Source: Betaproteobacteria bacterium
GTDB taxonomy: Bacteria > Pseudomonadota > Gammaproteobacteria > Burkholderiales > Rhodocyclaceae
DNA length: 64,000 bases
Direction of reading: 5' to 3'
Assembly: GCA_016709965.1 (NCBI GenBank)
Contig: JADJLT010000006.1
Location: 62,001 to 126,000 of the forward strand
The notes beneath the pieces were generated by a model, which was not told where the DNA came from, did no database searches, and saw nothing but the letters and a program-made list of their open reading frames with translations. Shown in pieces: positions 8,740 to 16,733 of the stretch. Numbering within the stretch: the first letter of the stretch is position 1; each line of letters begins with the position of its first letter. The position numbers and the translations under genes were made by a program.

Positions 8740-9543
8740 CGCTCGTTGAAAACTGACCAGAAAAGCGAGGTTGTGCGCGCTGAAAATTGACCAGGGTGAT
8801 TAACTAGTCCGCTCATTTTTTGAGCAGGATTTTAGGAGATGATCACCATGAAGGATCTGGGAAGGATTCGGCGGTTGTTTTACCGGGATGGCGTGTCGCT
8901 ATCCGAGATTTCGAGGAAGACGGGGTATAGCCGGAACACCGTCAAGCGTTGGTTACGGACGCCGGAAGGCACGGAGCCGAAGTACGAACGGGAGAACCCG
9001 AACGTCAAGATTGCGCCCTATGCGGCGCGACTCATCAAGGCGCTGGAAACGGATGCTCGGCGCCCGAAACGGGATCGGCGTACGGCGCTGAAACTCTTTG
9101 GTGAATTGCAGGCGGCCGGATTTACGGGCACCTACTGCCGGGTCACTGAGTTCATCCGGCGCTGGCGTTCCGATGGTGGCGCGGCGGTCAGCAAAGCCTT
9201 CGTTCCGCTCCACTTTGAATTAGGCGAAGCCTTCCAGTTCGACTGGAGCGAAGAGCATTTGGTGATCGGTGGTGTCTGGCGCAAGATTCTCGCCTCGCAT
9301 CTGAAGTTCTGTGCCAGTCGGGCCTTTGTGGTTCAGGCCTACCCGACGCAAGGCCACGAAATGCTGTTTGATGCCCATACCCGTTCGTTTGCGGCCTTGG
9401 GCGGCATTCCTCGGCGCGGCATCTACGACAATATGAAGACGGCCGTGGATAAGGTGCAGAAGGGCAAGTCCCGTATCGTCAATGCCCGCTTCTCGGCCAT
9501 GGCGAATTCGTGCGATGGGGAGATCAAGCGGCGCATTCGTTAG
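8734..9543 (+). mobile_element. IS21-family element remnant (left end plus 5' part of istA)
   Basis: The left end starts TGTTGAC at 8734, breaking the integrase frame. Two 14-base direct repeats, TGAAAACTGACCAG at 8747-8760 and TGAAAATTGACCAG at 8781-8794, are the multiple terminal transposase-binding repeats typical of IS21 elements. The istA gene follows and is cut short; istB and the right end are missing. Similarity to IstA fades at about 9500, so the exact right boundary of the remnant is uncertain. Confidence 0.8.
8848..9543 (+). pseudogene. istA: Truncated IstA transposase (IS21 family)
   Basis: The frame starts with an IS21-type helix-turn-helix (SLSEISRKTGYSRNTVKRWL) and enters the DDE catalytic domain. 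The first Asp is in FQFDWSEEHLVIGG and the second in GIYDNMKTAVDK. The frame ends after about 230 residues, before the catalytic Glu, whereas full IstA has about 400-500 residues. The final residues (from ANSCDG on) no longer look like IstA, so the break is near 9500. The start at 8848 is preferred because AGGAG ends 9 bases before it; at 8839 the site would touch the codon. It is non-functional. Confidence 0.85.
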
Positions 9544-9578
9544 CGGGCGCCGGGGGGGGCATTCTCCACCACAATGAC

Positions 9579-9608
9579 AAAGGCCCGCCATTTTTCGGCG
9601 GGCCTTTT
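9579..9608 (-). terminator. Rho-independent terminator after ahpF
   Basis: AAAGGCCCGCC and GGCGGGCCTTTT form a stem of 11 pairs around a short loop. It is flanked by A and T runs, so it can work in both directions. It lies 22 bases after the ahpF stop codon. Confidence 0.88.
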
Positions 9609-9629
9609 CTTCGAACGTCAGAGCTTGAA

Positions 9630-11183
9630 TCAGGCCGGGGCGGATGTCCTGATCAGGTGATCAAAGGCGGCGAGCGAGGCTGTTGCACCGGCACCCATGG
9701 CGATGATGATCTGCTTGTAGGGCACTGTCGTGCAGTCACCGGCGGCAAAGACGCCCGGCACCGAGGTCTGGCCCTTGGCGTCGATTTCAATTTCGCCGCG
9801 GTTGGACAGGCCGAGTGTGCCTTTGAGCCAGTCCGTGTTCGGCAACAGGCCGATTTGCACGAAGATGCCTTCGAGCTCGATGCGCTTTACTTCGTCGGTG
9901 TCGCGGTCCTTGTAAACAAGACCATTGACCTTCTCGCCGTTGCCGGTGACTTCGGTCGATAGCGCTTTGACGATCACCGCAACGTTGGGCAGGCTGTGCA
10001 GTTTTTTCTGTAGCACCGCGTCAGCACGCAACTGGCCGTCGAATTCGAGCAGCGTGACATGGCCAACGATGCCGGCGAGGTCGATGGCCGCCTCAACGCC
10101 GGAGTTGCCTCCGCCAATCACCGCGACGCGCTTGCCCTTGAACAGCGGGCCGTCGCAGTGCGGGCAGTAGGCGACGCCCTTGCCGCGGTATTCCTGCTCG
10201 CCGGGCACGTTCATTTCGCGCCAGCGGGCGCCGGTGGCGAGGATGACGGATTTGCTTTTCACCGAGGCACCATTTTCGAGCTTGATCTCGATGAGATCGC
10301 CGGGCATCAATTGCGTGGCGCGTTGCAGGTTCATGACATCGACGTCGTAGTCCTTGACGTGTTCTTCGAGACCCATGACCAGCTTGGGGCCATCGGTGGC
10401 CTTGACCGAGATGAAGTTCTCGATGGCCAGCGTGTCCATGACCTGGCCGCCGAAACGCTCGGCCAGCAAGCCGGTGCGAATGCCTTTGCGGGCGGCGTAG
10501 ATGGCTGCCGCAGCGCCGGCCGGGCCGCCGCCAACGATGAGCACGTCGTAGGCTTCTCTGGCGTTAATTTTTTCAGCATCGCGGGCAGCGGCGCCGGTAT
10601 CGACCTTGGCGATGATTTCTTCGATGGTCATGCGGCCGGCGCCGAATTCGGCATCGTTCAGGAACATGGTCGGTACGGCCATGATCTTGCGGCGCTCGAC
10701 TTCGCCCTGGAACATGCCGCCGTCGATCATCGTGCTGGTCACGCCGGGGTTGAGCACTGCCATCAGGTTGAGCGCCTGTACGACGTCCGGGCAGTTGTGG
10801 CAGGACAGCGAGACGAAGGTTTCGAAATTGAAGGTGCCAGGCAGGGCCTTGATCGCTTCGATGACTGACGCGTCAACCTTGGGCGGATGGCCGCCGGTTT
10901 GCAGCAGGGCGAGGACCAGCGAGGTGAATTCGTGGCCCATCGGGATGCCGGCGAAGGTAATGCGCGCAGCTTCGCCGGGCTGCCCGATGGCGAAGGACGG
11001 GCGCAAGGCGGCGGTGCCGTCTTCGCGCAGGCTGACCTTGTCGGATAGTTCGGCGATGTCGACCAGCAGGCCGCGCATTTCCTGCGCCTTGGCGCTGTCG
11101 TCGAGCGAGGCGACCAGTTCGATCGGGCGCTGGAGTTTTTCGAGGTAGGCCTTCAATTGGGCCTTGATATTGGTATCGAGCAT
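9630..11183 (-). CDS. ahpF: Alkyl hydroperoxide reductase subunit F
   Basis: AhpF is the FAD/NADH disulfide reductase that recycles AhpC. The 517 residues begin with a tandem thioredoxin-fold N-terminal domain with the CHNC redox centre in SLSCHNCPDVVQ at about 128-131. A thioredoxin-reductase-like part follows: FAD motif GGGPAGAAAA at about 215, the active-site pair in YCPHCDGPLF at about 345 and the NADH motif GGGNSGVEAA. The start at 11183 follows AGAGAGAA and matches family length; an upstream in-frame Met adds nine unsupported residues. It is the second gene after ahpC. Confidence 0.97.
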   Translation of the reverse strand: MLDTNIKAQLKAYLEKLQRPIELVASLDDSAKAQEMRGLLVDIAELSDKVSLREDGTAALRPSFAIGQPGEAARITFAGIPMGHEFTSLVLALLQTGGHPPKVDASVIEAIKALPGTFNFETFVSLSCHNCPDVVQALNLMAVLNPGVTSTMIDGGMFQGEVERRKIMAVPTMFLNDAEFGAGRMTIEEIIAKVDTGAAARDAEKINAREAYDVLIVGGGPAGAAAAIYAARKGIRTGLLAERFGGQVMDTLAIENFISVKATDGPKLVMGLEEHVKDYDVDVMNLQRATQLMPGDLIEIKLENGASVKSKSVILATGARWREMNVPGEQEYRGKGVAYCPHCDGPLFKGKRVAVIGGGNSGVEAAIDLAGIVGHVTLLEFDGQLRADAVLQKKLHSLPNVAVIVKALSTEVTGNGEKVNGLVYKDRDTDEVKRIELEGIFVQIGLLPNTDWLKGTLGLSNRGEIEIDAKGQTSVPGVFAAGDCTTVPYKQIIIAMGAGATASLAAFDHLIRTSAPA

Positions 11184-11235
11184 GGCTGTTCTCTCTGAGC
11201 TGAATTGCACTGGTTTTTGGCGGGCGACGTGTCTG

Positions 11236-11274
11236 CCACGGTCAACCGGAAAAAACCGCTGAAATCCAAATTTC
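11236..11274 (+). repeat. Dispersed CGGTCAACCGG repeat, copy 3 (between ahpC and ahpF)
   Basis: CCACGGTCAACCGGAAAAAA is followed by CCGCTGAAATCCAAATTT. The core is perfect, with A-tracts at the family spacing. It lies within the ahpC-ahpF intercistronic region. Confidence 0.75.
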
Positions 11275-11280
11275 TGGAAA

Positions 11281-11302
11281 CCGCTCCCGGGATCGGGAGC
11301 GG
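11281..11302 (-). promoter_or_regulatory. Intercistronic stem-loop between ahpC and ahpF
   Basis: CCGCTCCCG and CGGGAGCGG pair perfectly over 9 bases with a 4-base loop, 17 bases after the ahpC stop. The T-run that follows on the minus strand is weak. It is likely a partial terminator or 3' stabiliser that lets AhpC accumulate above AhpF. Confidence 0.65.
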
Positions 11303-11318
11303 CATCGTTTGCGTGGCC

Positions 11319-11882
11319 TTAGATCTTGCCGACCAGATCGAGCGACGGGGCCAGCGTGGCATCACCTTCGTGCCACTTGGCCGGGCAGACTTCGTTCGGA
11401 TGGGCGGCGGTGTATTGGGCGGCCTGCAGCTTGCGCAGGGTTTCGGAGACGTCACGGGCGATTTCGTTGGAGTGCACTTCAACGGTCTTGATCATGCCGT
11501 CCGGGTTGATCACGAAGGTGCCACGCAGGGCCAGGCCTTCTGCATCGATATGCACGTCGAAGGCGCGCGTCAGTTGGTGGGTCGGGTCGCCAATCAGCGG
11601 GAACTGGGCCTTGCCGACGGCTGGCGAGGTTTCGTGCCAGACCTTGTGCGAGAAATGGGTGTCGGTGGTGACGATGTAAACCTCGGCGCCAGCCTTCTGA
11701 AATTCGGCGTAGTTGTTGGCGGCATCTTCAATTTCAGTCGGGCAGTTGAAGGTGAAGGCAGCCGGCATGAAGATCATCACAGACCACTTGCCCTTCAGGC
11801 TGGCTTCGGTGACTTCGATGAACTTGCCATTGTGGAAAGCCTGGACTTTGAACGGTTGAACCTGGGTATTGATGAGGGACAT
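11319..11882 (-). CDS. ahpC: Alkyl hydroperoxide reductase subunit C (typical 2-Cys peroxiredoxin)
   Basis: AhpC reduces H2O2 and organic peroxides in the cytosol and is itself reduced by AhpF. The 187-residue sequence has the peroxidatic cysteine in FTFNCPTEIED at about residue 47 and the resolving cysteine in NEVCPAKWHEG at about 167, both in family context. The start at 11882 follows AGGAGAAACC; an in-frame Met further upstream adds 21 residues with no support. It is first in an ahpC-ahpF operon. No OxyR site was assigned with confidence. Confidence 0.98.
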   Translation of the reverse strand: MSLINTQVQPFKVQAFHNGKFIEVTEASLKGKWSVMIFMPAAFTFNCPTEIEDAANNYAEFQKAGAEVYIVTTDTHFSHKVWHETSPAVGKAQFPLIGDPTHQLTRAFDVHIDAEGLALRGTFVINPDGMIKTVEVHSNEIARDVSETLRKLQAAQYTAAHPNEVCPAKWHEGDATLAPSLDLVGKI

Positions 11883-12022
11883 TGGTTTCTCCTGAGTGGG
11901 TGTTGGAAATTGAACACAACGCCATATTAGGGAATGGTTGTCCATCGTGCCAATTGATTGAAGGTATATGGGCGATAGGGTGTGGCTATGCTGGCTTGGG
12001 TCGGCGTTGCGGGCGGGGTAGT

Positions 12023-12036
12023 CCTAAAGTATTAGG
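12023..12036. promoter_or_regulatory. Perfect 14-base palindrome upstream of napD
   Basis: CCTAA-AGTA-TTAGG is a perfect inverted repeat with the same 5-4-5 geometry as an FNR box. It is centred 61 bases upstream of the FNR box. It may bind a second regulator; which one cannot be told from the sequence. Confidence 0.45.
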
Positions 12037-12083
12037 TGCTGCTCGGCCGTTGGGAGTGGTTTGCGCCATCCGGCGGTATGTAA

Positions 12084-12097
12084 TTGATACAAATCAA
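12084..12097 (+). promoter_or_regulatory. FNR/Anr-type box upstream of the nap operon
   Basis: TTGAT-ACAA-ATCAA is a perfect match to the FNR half-site palindrome. It is centred about 82 bases before the napD start codon, which leaves room for a class II promoter. It predicts activation of napDABC under oxygen limitation. Confidence 0.85.
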
Positions 12098-12172
12098 TTG
12101 AATATTCGCCAGGATCGGGATCATGACTCCCATGGCGGCATTGGGCTGCCGATCCTTTAGGAGACTGGCCGG

Positions 12173-12433
12173 ATGAACATATCCAGTGCCATTTTGTACA
12201 TAGCGCCAGAGCGCCTCGACGAGGCCTGTAAGGCACTTCTTCAATTGGGCGGCGTGGAAATTCATGCGCGAAGCCCTGAAGGAAAGGTTGTCGTGACCCT
12301 GGAGGACGACAACGTCAATTCGGCTGCAGACAAATACGTGGCCCTGCATGGTGTACCCGGCGTCGCATCGGTGGCCATGGTTTATCAATATAGCGACGAC
12401 GAATCAGTAGATACCGAGGAGGTAGAGGCGTGA
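12173..12433 (+). CDS. napD: NapD, chaperone for the nitrate reductase signal peptide
   Basis: This 86-residue protein has the NapD ferredoxin-like pattern (MNISSAILYIAPERLD; GVEIHARSPEGKVVVTLE). NapD binds the Tat signal peptide of NapA and holds export back until the molybdenum cofactor is in. The stop overlaps the napA GTG start by GTGA, so the two are translationally coupled. A GGAGACTGG stretch precedes the start. The C-terminus is acidic. Confidence 0.93.
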   Translation: MNISSAILYIAPERLDEACKALLQLGGVEIHARSPEGKVVVTLEDDNVNSAADKYVALHGVPGVASVAMVYQYSDDESVDTEEVEA

Positions 12434-14946
12434 AGCTCAATCGACGGGATTTCATCAAGGCCAACGCAGCAGCGGCGGCGATTTCTGCAGCAGGCTTGAC
12501 CGCAGCACCGACGGCAGCCGTGGCGCAAGGCAAGGACGAAATTCGCTGGGACAAGGCGGCCTGTCGTTTTTGTGGCACCGGCTGTGGTGTTCTGGTCGGG
12601 ACGCAAGAAGGACGCGTTGTGGCCACTCAGGGCGACCCGGATGCGCCAGTTAATCGCGGCCTGAACTGCATCAAGGGCTACTTCCTGTCCAAGATCATGT
12701 ACGGTGCGGATCGCCTGAAGACGCCGCTGTTGCGCATGAAGGATGGTAAGTTCGATAAGAATGGTGAGTTCACGCCGATCTCTTGGAAGCAGGCCTTCGA
12801 TATCATGGAAGAGAAGGTCAAGGCCACGCTGAAGGCCAAGGGGCCAAATGGTCTTGCCATGTTCGGCTCGGGCCAGTGGACGGTCTGGGAAGGCTACGCG
12901 GCCGCAAAGCTGATGAAGGCTGGCTTCCGTACCAATAATCTCGACCCCAATGCCCGTCACTGCATGGCGTCGGCGGTTGCCGGCTTCATGCGCACCTTTG
13001 GTATCGACGAGCCGATGGGCTGCTATGACGACATCGAGCATGCCGACGCCTTCGTGCTGTGGGGCTCGAACATGGCCGAGATGCACCCTATCCTGTGGAC
13101 GCGCGTCACCGACCGCAAGCTTTCCAACAAGGGCGTCAGGGTGGCTGTACTCTCGACTTTCGAGCACCGCTCCTACGAGCTGGCCGACCTCCCGATGATC
13201 TTCACGCCGCAGACGGATTTGGCAATTCTCAATTTCATCGCAAATTACATTATCCAGAACGGCAAAGTGAACCAGGCTTTTGTCGACCGGAATGTCAATT
13301 TCAAGAAGAGTGCGACCGACATCGGTTACGGCCTGCGTCCGACCCATGCCCTTGAAAAAGATGCGACCAGCAACGGTTATCCGGGCGCCGACGGCAAGCC
13401 AAAGGGCGATACCGGCAAATCAGAAGGCATTACCTTCGACGAATACAAAAAATTTGTCGCCGAATACACCGCCGAGAAGGTTTCCAAGCTCTCCGGCGTC
13501 CCGGTGGTGAAACTCAATGAGCTCGCTGAGCTTTACGCAGATCCGAAGATCAAGGTCGTGTCGTTCTGGACCATGGGCTTCAACCAGCATACCCGTGGGA
13601 CCTGGGCGAATAACCTCTGTTACAACATTCACTTGCTGACCGGCAAAATTTCCGAGCCGGGCAACAGCCCGTTCTCGCTGACTGGCCAGCCATCTGCTTG
13701 TGGGACAGCACGTGAAGTTGGCACCTTCTCGCACCGCCTGCCGGCGGATATGGTGGTGACCAATCCGGATCACCGCAAGCATTCAGAAGAGTTGTGGGGG
13801 CTACCGGAAGGCACGATTCCCGACAAGGTGGGTTTCCACGCTGTCGCCATGGCGCGCGCCCTGAAGGATGGTAAGGTCAATTTCTACTGGCAGCAGTGCA
13901 ACAACAACATGCAGGCCGGTCCGAACATCAACGAAGAACTCTATCCTGGTTGGCGCAAGCCGGAGAATTTCATCGTTGTCTCCGACCCGTATCCGACAGT
14001 TTCGGCGATGGCGGCCGACCTGATCCTGCCGACGGCTATGTGGGTCGAGAAGGAGGGCGCCTATGGCAATGCCGAGCGGCGTACCCAGTTCTGGCGCCAG
14101 CAAGTCAAGGCGCCGGGCGAGGCACGTTCCGACCTGTGGCAGCTCATGGAGTTTTCCAAGCGCTTCAAGGTTGAGGATGTGTGGCCAGCCGAACTGGTTG
14201 CCAAGGCGCCGAAGCTGAAGGGCAAGACCCTGTTTGATGTGCTCTACGCCAATGGCGTGGTCAACAAGTACAAGCTGAATGAAACGGCGGCCGGCTTCGA
14301 CAACGAAGACTCGAAGCTGCTGGGCTTCTACATTCAGAAGGGGCTGTTCGAGGAGTACGCCTCCTTTGGTCGCGGCCATGGCCATGATCTGGCACCGTTC
14401 GATTCCTACCATCAGGCTCGCGGATTGCGCTGGCCGGTGGTTGGCGGCAAGGAAACACTATGGCGCTTCCGCGAGGGCTATGACCCCTACGTCAAGAAAG
14501 GTGAGGGCGTTAAGTTCTACGGCCACAAGGATGGCAAGGCGGTCATTTTTGCGCTGCCCTATCAGCCGCCTGCTGAGTCGCCGGACAAGGAATTCGATAT
14601 GTGGTTGTCCACTGGCCGCGTCCTTGAGCACTGGCATACCGGCTCGATGACCCGCCGTGTTCCCGAGCTGTACAAGGCCTTCCCTGATGCTGTCGTTTTC
14701 ATGCATCCGGACGATGCCAAGGCGCGTGGTCTGCAGCGCGGCATGGAAGTCAAGGTTGCGTCGCGGCGTGGTGAAATCAAATTGCGTGTTGAGACACGTG
14801 GTCGCAACAAGCCGCCACGTGGGCTGGTTTTCATCCCCTTCTTCGACGCCAGTCGTCTGGTCAATAAGTTGACACTGGATGCAACCTGCCCGATTTCCAA
14901 GGAAACGGACTACAAAAAGTGCGCAGTCAAGGTTACTCGAGCCTGA
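12430..14946 (+). CDS. napA: Periplasmic nitrate reductase catalytic subunit NapA
   Basis: NapA reduces nitrate to nitrite in the periplasm with a bis-MGD molybdenum cofactor and one 4Fe-4S cluster. The 838 residues begin with a twin-arginine signal (MKLNRRDFIKANAAAAA, cleavage after AVAQ). The cluster cysteines follow in CRFCGTGCGV and NCIKGYF, and the molybdenum ligand is the cysteine in DPNARHCMASAV. The start codon is GTG. The length is normal and the order is napD-A-B-C. No napE, F, G or H gene is adjacent. Confidence 0.98.
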   Translation: MKLNRRDFIKANAAAAAISAAGLTAAPTAAVAQGKDEIRWDKAACRFCGTGCGVLVGTQEGRVVATQGDPDAPVNRGLNCIKGYFLSKIMYGADRLKTPLLRMKDGKFDKNGEFTPISWKQAFDIMEEKVKATLKAKGPNGLAMFGSGQWTVWEGYAAAKLMKAGFRTNNLDPNARHCMASAVAGFMRTFGIDEPMGCYDDIEHADAFVLWGSNMAEMHPILWTRVTDRKLSNKGVRVAVLSTFEHRSYELADLPMIFTPQTDLAILNFIANYIIQNGKVNQAFVDRNVNFKKSATDIGYGLRPTHALEKDATSNGYPGADGKPKGDTGKSEGITFDEYKKFVAEYTAEKVSKLSGVPVVKLNELAELYADPKIKVVSFWTMGFNQHTRGTWANNLCYNIHLLTGKISEPGNSPFSLTGQPSACGTAREVGTFSHRLPADMVVTNPDHRKHSEELWGLPEGTIPDKVGFHAVAMARALKDGKVNFYWQQCNNNMQAGPNINEELYPGWRKPENFIVVSDPYPTVSAMAADLILPTAMWVEKEGAYGNAERRTQFWRQQVKAPGEARSDLWQLMEFSKRFKVEDVWPAELVAKAPKLKGKTLFDVLYANGVVNKYKLNETAAGFDNEDSKLLGFYIQKGLFEEYASFGRGHGHDLAPFDSYHQARGLRWPVVGGKETLWRFREGYDPYVKKGEGVKFYGHKDGKAVIFALPYQPPAESPDKEFDMWLSTGRVLEHWHTGSMTRRVPELYKAFPDAVVFMHPDDAKARGLQRGMEVKVASRRGEIKLRVETRGRNKPPRGLVFIPFFDASRLVNKLTLDATCPISKETDYKKCAVKVTRA

Positions 14947-15006
14947 TGCCATCATGGGAACAATCGTTGGCGCAGGGGCCGACGACAAAATAAATAAGCG
15001 AAAAAG

Positions 15007-15030
15007 CGGCCGGTGGTGAGTCTCCGGCCG
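15007..15030 (+). promoter_or_regulatory. Stem-loop between napA and napB
   Basis: CGGCCGG and CCGGCCG form a perfect 7-base stem around a 10-base loop, 7 bases before the napB ribosome site. There is no T-run, so it is more likely an RNA stability or processing element than a terminator. Confidence 0.55.
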
Positions 15031-15049
15031 TTCATCGGAGGAAATGAAT

Positions 15050-15493
15050 ATGAGATTGATCACTGCCTTGGCCTTGGCCGCCGGCATGTTCGTCGGGGGA
15101 GTTGGCGGCGTTGCCGCGCAGGAGTTTCGAGTAAATGAGATCGGCGTGGAGTCGATCGAAGGCACCTCGAAAGTCGATATGTTCCGGCCCGAAAAGGAGC
15201 AAACGGTCATTCCGCGTAATTTTCAAAAACAGCCGCCCTTGATTCCTCACAGTATCAAGGGTTACAACATTACCCAGAACTTCAATAAGTGCATGGATTG
15301 TCATGCCAAGGATCGTGCCGAAGAAACCGGTGCAACCAAGGTAGCAAAGTCGCACTATCTGGACCGCGAAGACAAGAAGCAGGCGAATATTTCTCCGCGC
15401 CGCTATTTCTGCATGCAGTGCCATGTGCCGCAATTCGACGCAAAGCCGCTCGTCGCCAATACCTATAAGCCGGCCGCCAAGAGGGGGGAATGA
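15050..15493 (+). CDS. napB: Diheme cytochrome NapB, electron-transfer subunit of Nap
   Basis: This small periplasmic cytochrome c passes electrons from NapC to NapA. It has a Sec signal peptide (MRLITALALAAGMFVGGVGG, cleaved near AAQ) and two heme-binding motifs, CMDCH at about residue 81 and CMQCH at about 122. The ATG at 15050 is preferred over 15044: GGAGG ends 8 bases before the former and only 2 before the latter. The stop overlaps the napC start. Confidence 0.96.
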   Translation: MRLITALALAAGMFVGGVGGVAAQEFRVNEIGVESIEGTSKVDMFRPEKEQTVIPRNFQKQPPLIPHSIKGYNITQNFNKCMDCHAKDRAEETGATKVAKSHYLDREDKKQANISPRRYFCMQCHVPQFDAKPLVANTYKPAAKRGE

Positions 15494-16140
15494 TGAGTCT
15501 GGATAAATTCACGCCCGCATGGGTCAAGCGTATCGGGTTGGTCACTGTATTGGGCCTGTTTGTCGCTGGTGTCGTTTTCTGGGGGGGCTTCAACTGGGCG
15601 CTGGAATCCACCAACAAAGAGGCGTTCTGCATTTCGTGTCATGAAATGGAGGAGAACGTCTTCCGTGAATACCAAAACACGATCCACTACACGAACCGCA
15701 CCGGGGTGCGTGCCACCTGTCCGGATTGCCACGTACCTAAGGAATGGGTGCCCAAGATTATTCGCAAGATCCAGGCTTCCAATGAAGTGCTGCACAAGAT
15801 TTTGGGGACAATCGATACGCCAGCGAAATTCAATGCCAAACGTCCGCAGCTGGCGCAGAACGAGTGGCGGCGCATGAAGGCAAATGACTCTCAGGAGTGC
15901 CGCAATTGCCATCGCTACGATTACATGGATTACACGGAGCAGGGTAATCGTGCCGCACGCATGCATCCGCAGGCATTCATCGATGGCAAGACATGTATTG
16001 ATTGTCACAAGGGAATTGCCCATCAGCTACCAGCGATCGATCAGCATATTGGCAAGCAGAATGATGGTGCCGTTGCAATTTCTCATGGTGAAAAACCGGC
16101 TGAGCCAGCCACAGAAGAGACGAAGCCCGCCAGCAAGTAA
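15490..16140 (+). CDS. napC: Tetraheme membrane cytochrome NapC (NapC/NirT family)
   Basis: NapC takes electrons from quinol and feeds NapB/NapA. The 216-residue protein has one N-terminal membrane anchor (about residues 13-36) and four heme motifs: CISCH, CPDCH, CRNCH and CIDCH. The start is one of two adjacent ATG codons, overlapping the napB stop; AGGGGGGA lies upstream. The C-terminus (about the last 30 residues) is a charged Pro/Glu/Lys tail beyond the conserved part. It completes napDABC as the sole quinol link, since NapGH is absent here. Confidence 0.97.
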   Translation: MMSLDKFTPAWVKRIGLVTVLGLFVAGVVFWGGFNWALESTNKEAFCISCHEMEENVFREYQNTIHYTNRTGVRATCPDCHVPKEWVPKIIRKIQASNEVLHKILGTIDTPAKFNAKRPQLAQNEWRRMKANDSQECRNCHRYDYMDYTEQGNRAARMHPQAFIDGKTCIDCHKGIAHQLPAIDQHIGKQNDGAVAISHGEKPAEPATEETKPASK

Positions 16141-16159
16141 CCTAGGTTGACGGTATGAC

Positions 16160-16188
16160 GACGAACCCGGCGCTACGCCGGGTTCGTC
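16160..16188 (+). terminator. Probable terminator of the nap operon
   Basis: GACGAACCCGGCG and CGCCGGGTTCGTC pair perfectly over 13 bases with a 3-base loop. The following ATTGTATT is only moderately T-rich. The stem starts 20 bases after the napC stop. Confidence 0.75.
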
Positions 16189-16363
16189 ATTGTATTGACT
16201 GTCCGGCCTGTTGCGTGTGCAGAAATTACAAATATTCACCCGATGGCTTGCAAATAGGCGCTTTTCGGCCAAGACTTATTCAAAAAGGTATGCTACTTTT
16301 ACTGAGCTGCCGTTCCAACGGCCAGTTTTCTTAAACTATTAGTGGGTAACAGGAGGCACTTAG

Positions 16364-16675
16364 ATGAATAAATCCGAGCTGGTCGAAGTTGCTGCAAAAG
16401 AAGCTGGTATTACCAAGGCCGCTGCCGACAAGGCGCTGTCCGCCATTATCGGAGCGGTAGTAAAGACCGTAACCCAGGGAGAGTCTGTTACTCTCGTTGG
16501 TTTTGGTACCTTCAAGTCCGCGCAGCGCGCAGCGCGCACCGGCAAGAATCCGAAGACAGGTGCTACGCTGAAGATTCCTGCCACTACCGTTCCGAAATTT
16601 ACTGCTGGTACGGCTTTCAAGGCTTCGGTCGCTGCCAAGAAGACCGCTGCCAAGAAGACCGCTGCCAAGAAGTAA
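16364..16675 (+). CDS. HU-family DNA-binding protein with lysine/alanine-rich C-terminal tail
   Basis: The first 90 or so residues are a standard HU/IHF fold (MNKSELVEVAAKEAGITKAA; TLVGFGTFKSAQRAARTGKN). HU dimers bend and wrap DNA. The last 15 residues are repeated AAKKT units, making a histone H1-like basic tail. Such tails occur in a minority of bacterial HU proteins. A ribosome site (AGGAGG) lies 9 bases upstream. A hairpin followed by a T-run ends the transcript, so it is a single-gene unit. Confidence 0.93.
   Translation: MNKSELVEVAAKEAGITKAAADKALSAIIGAVVKTVTQGESVTLVGFGTFKSAQRAARTGKNPKTGATLKIPATTVPKFTAGTAFKASVAAKKTAAKKTAAKK
16631..16672 (+). repeat. 15-base tandem repeat encoding the HU tail
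   Basis: GCTGCCAAGAAGACC occurs at 16631 and 16646 and again, without its last three bases, at 16661. Each unit encodes Ala-Ala-Lys-Lys-Thr. The exact DNA identity suggests recent slippage, so the tail length is likely to vary between strains. Confidence 0.9.
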
Positions 16676-16691
16676 TCCGGTGTTATCGAAT

Positions 16692-16725
16692 GCGGGGTTT
16701 GTCCTTGATAAGCTCCGCTTTTTTT
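16692..16725 (+). terminator. Terminator after the HU gene
   Basis: GCGGGG pairs with CTCCGC (one G-T pair) around a 15-base loop, followed by seven T residues. The next frame begins 9 bases later. Confidence 0.7.
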
Positions 16726-16733
16726 AAGTTGCA

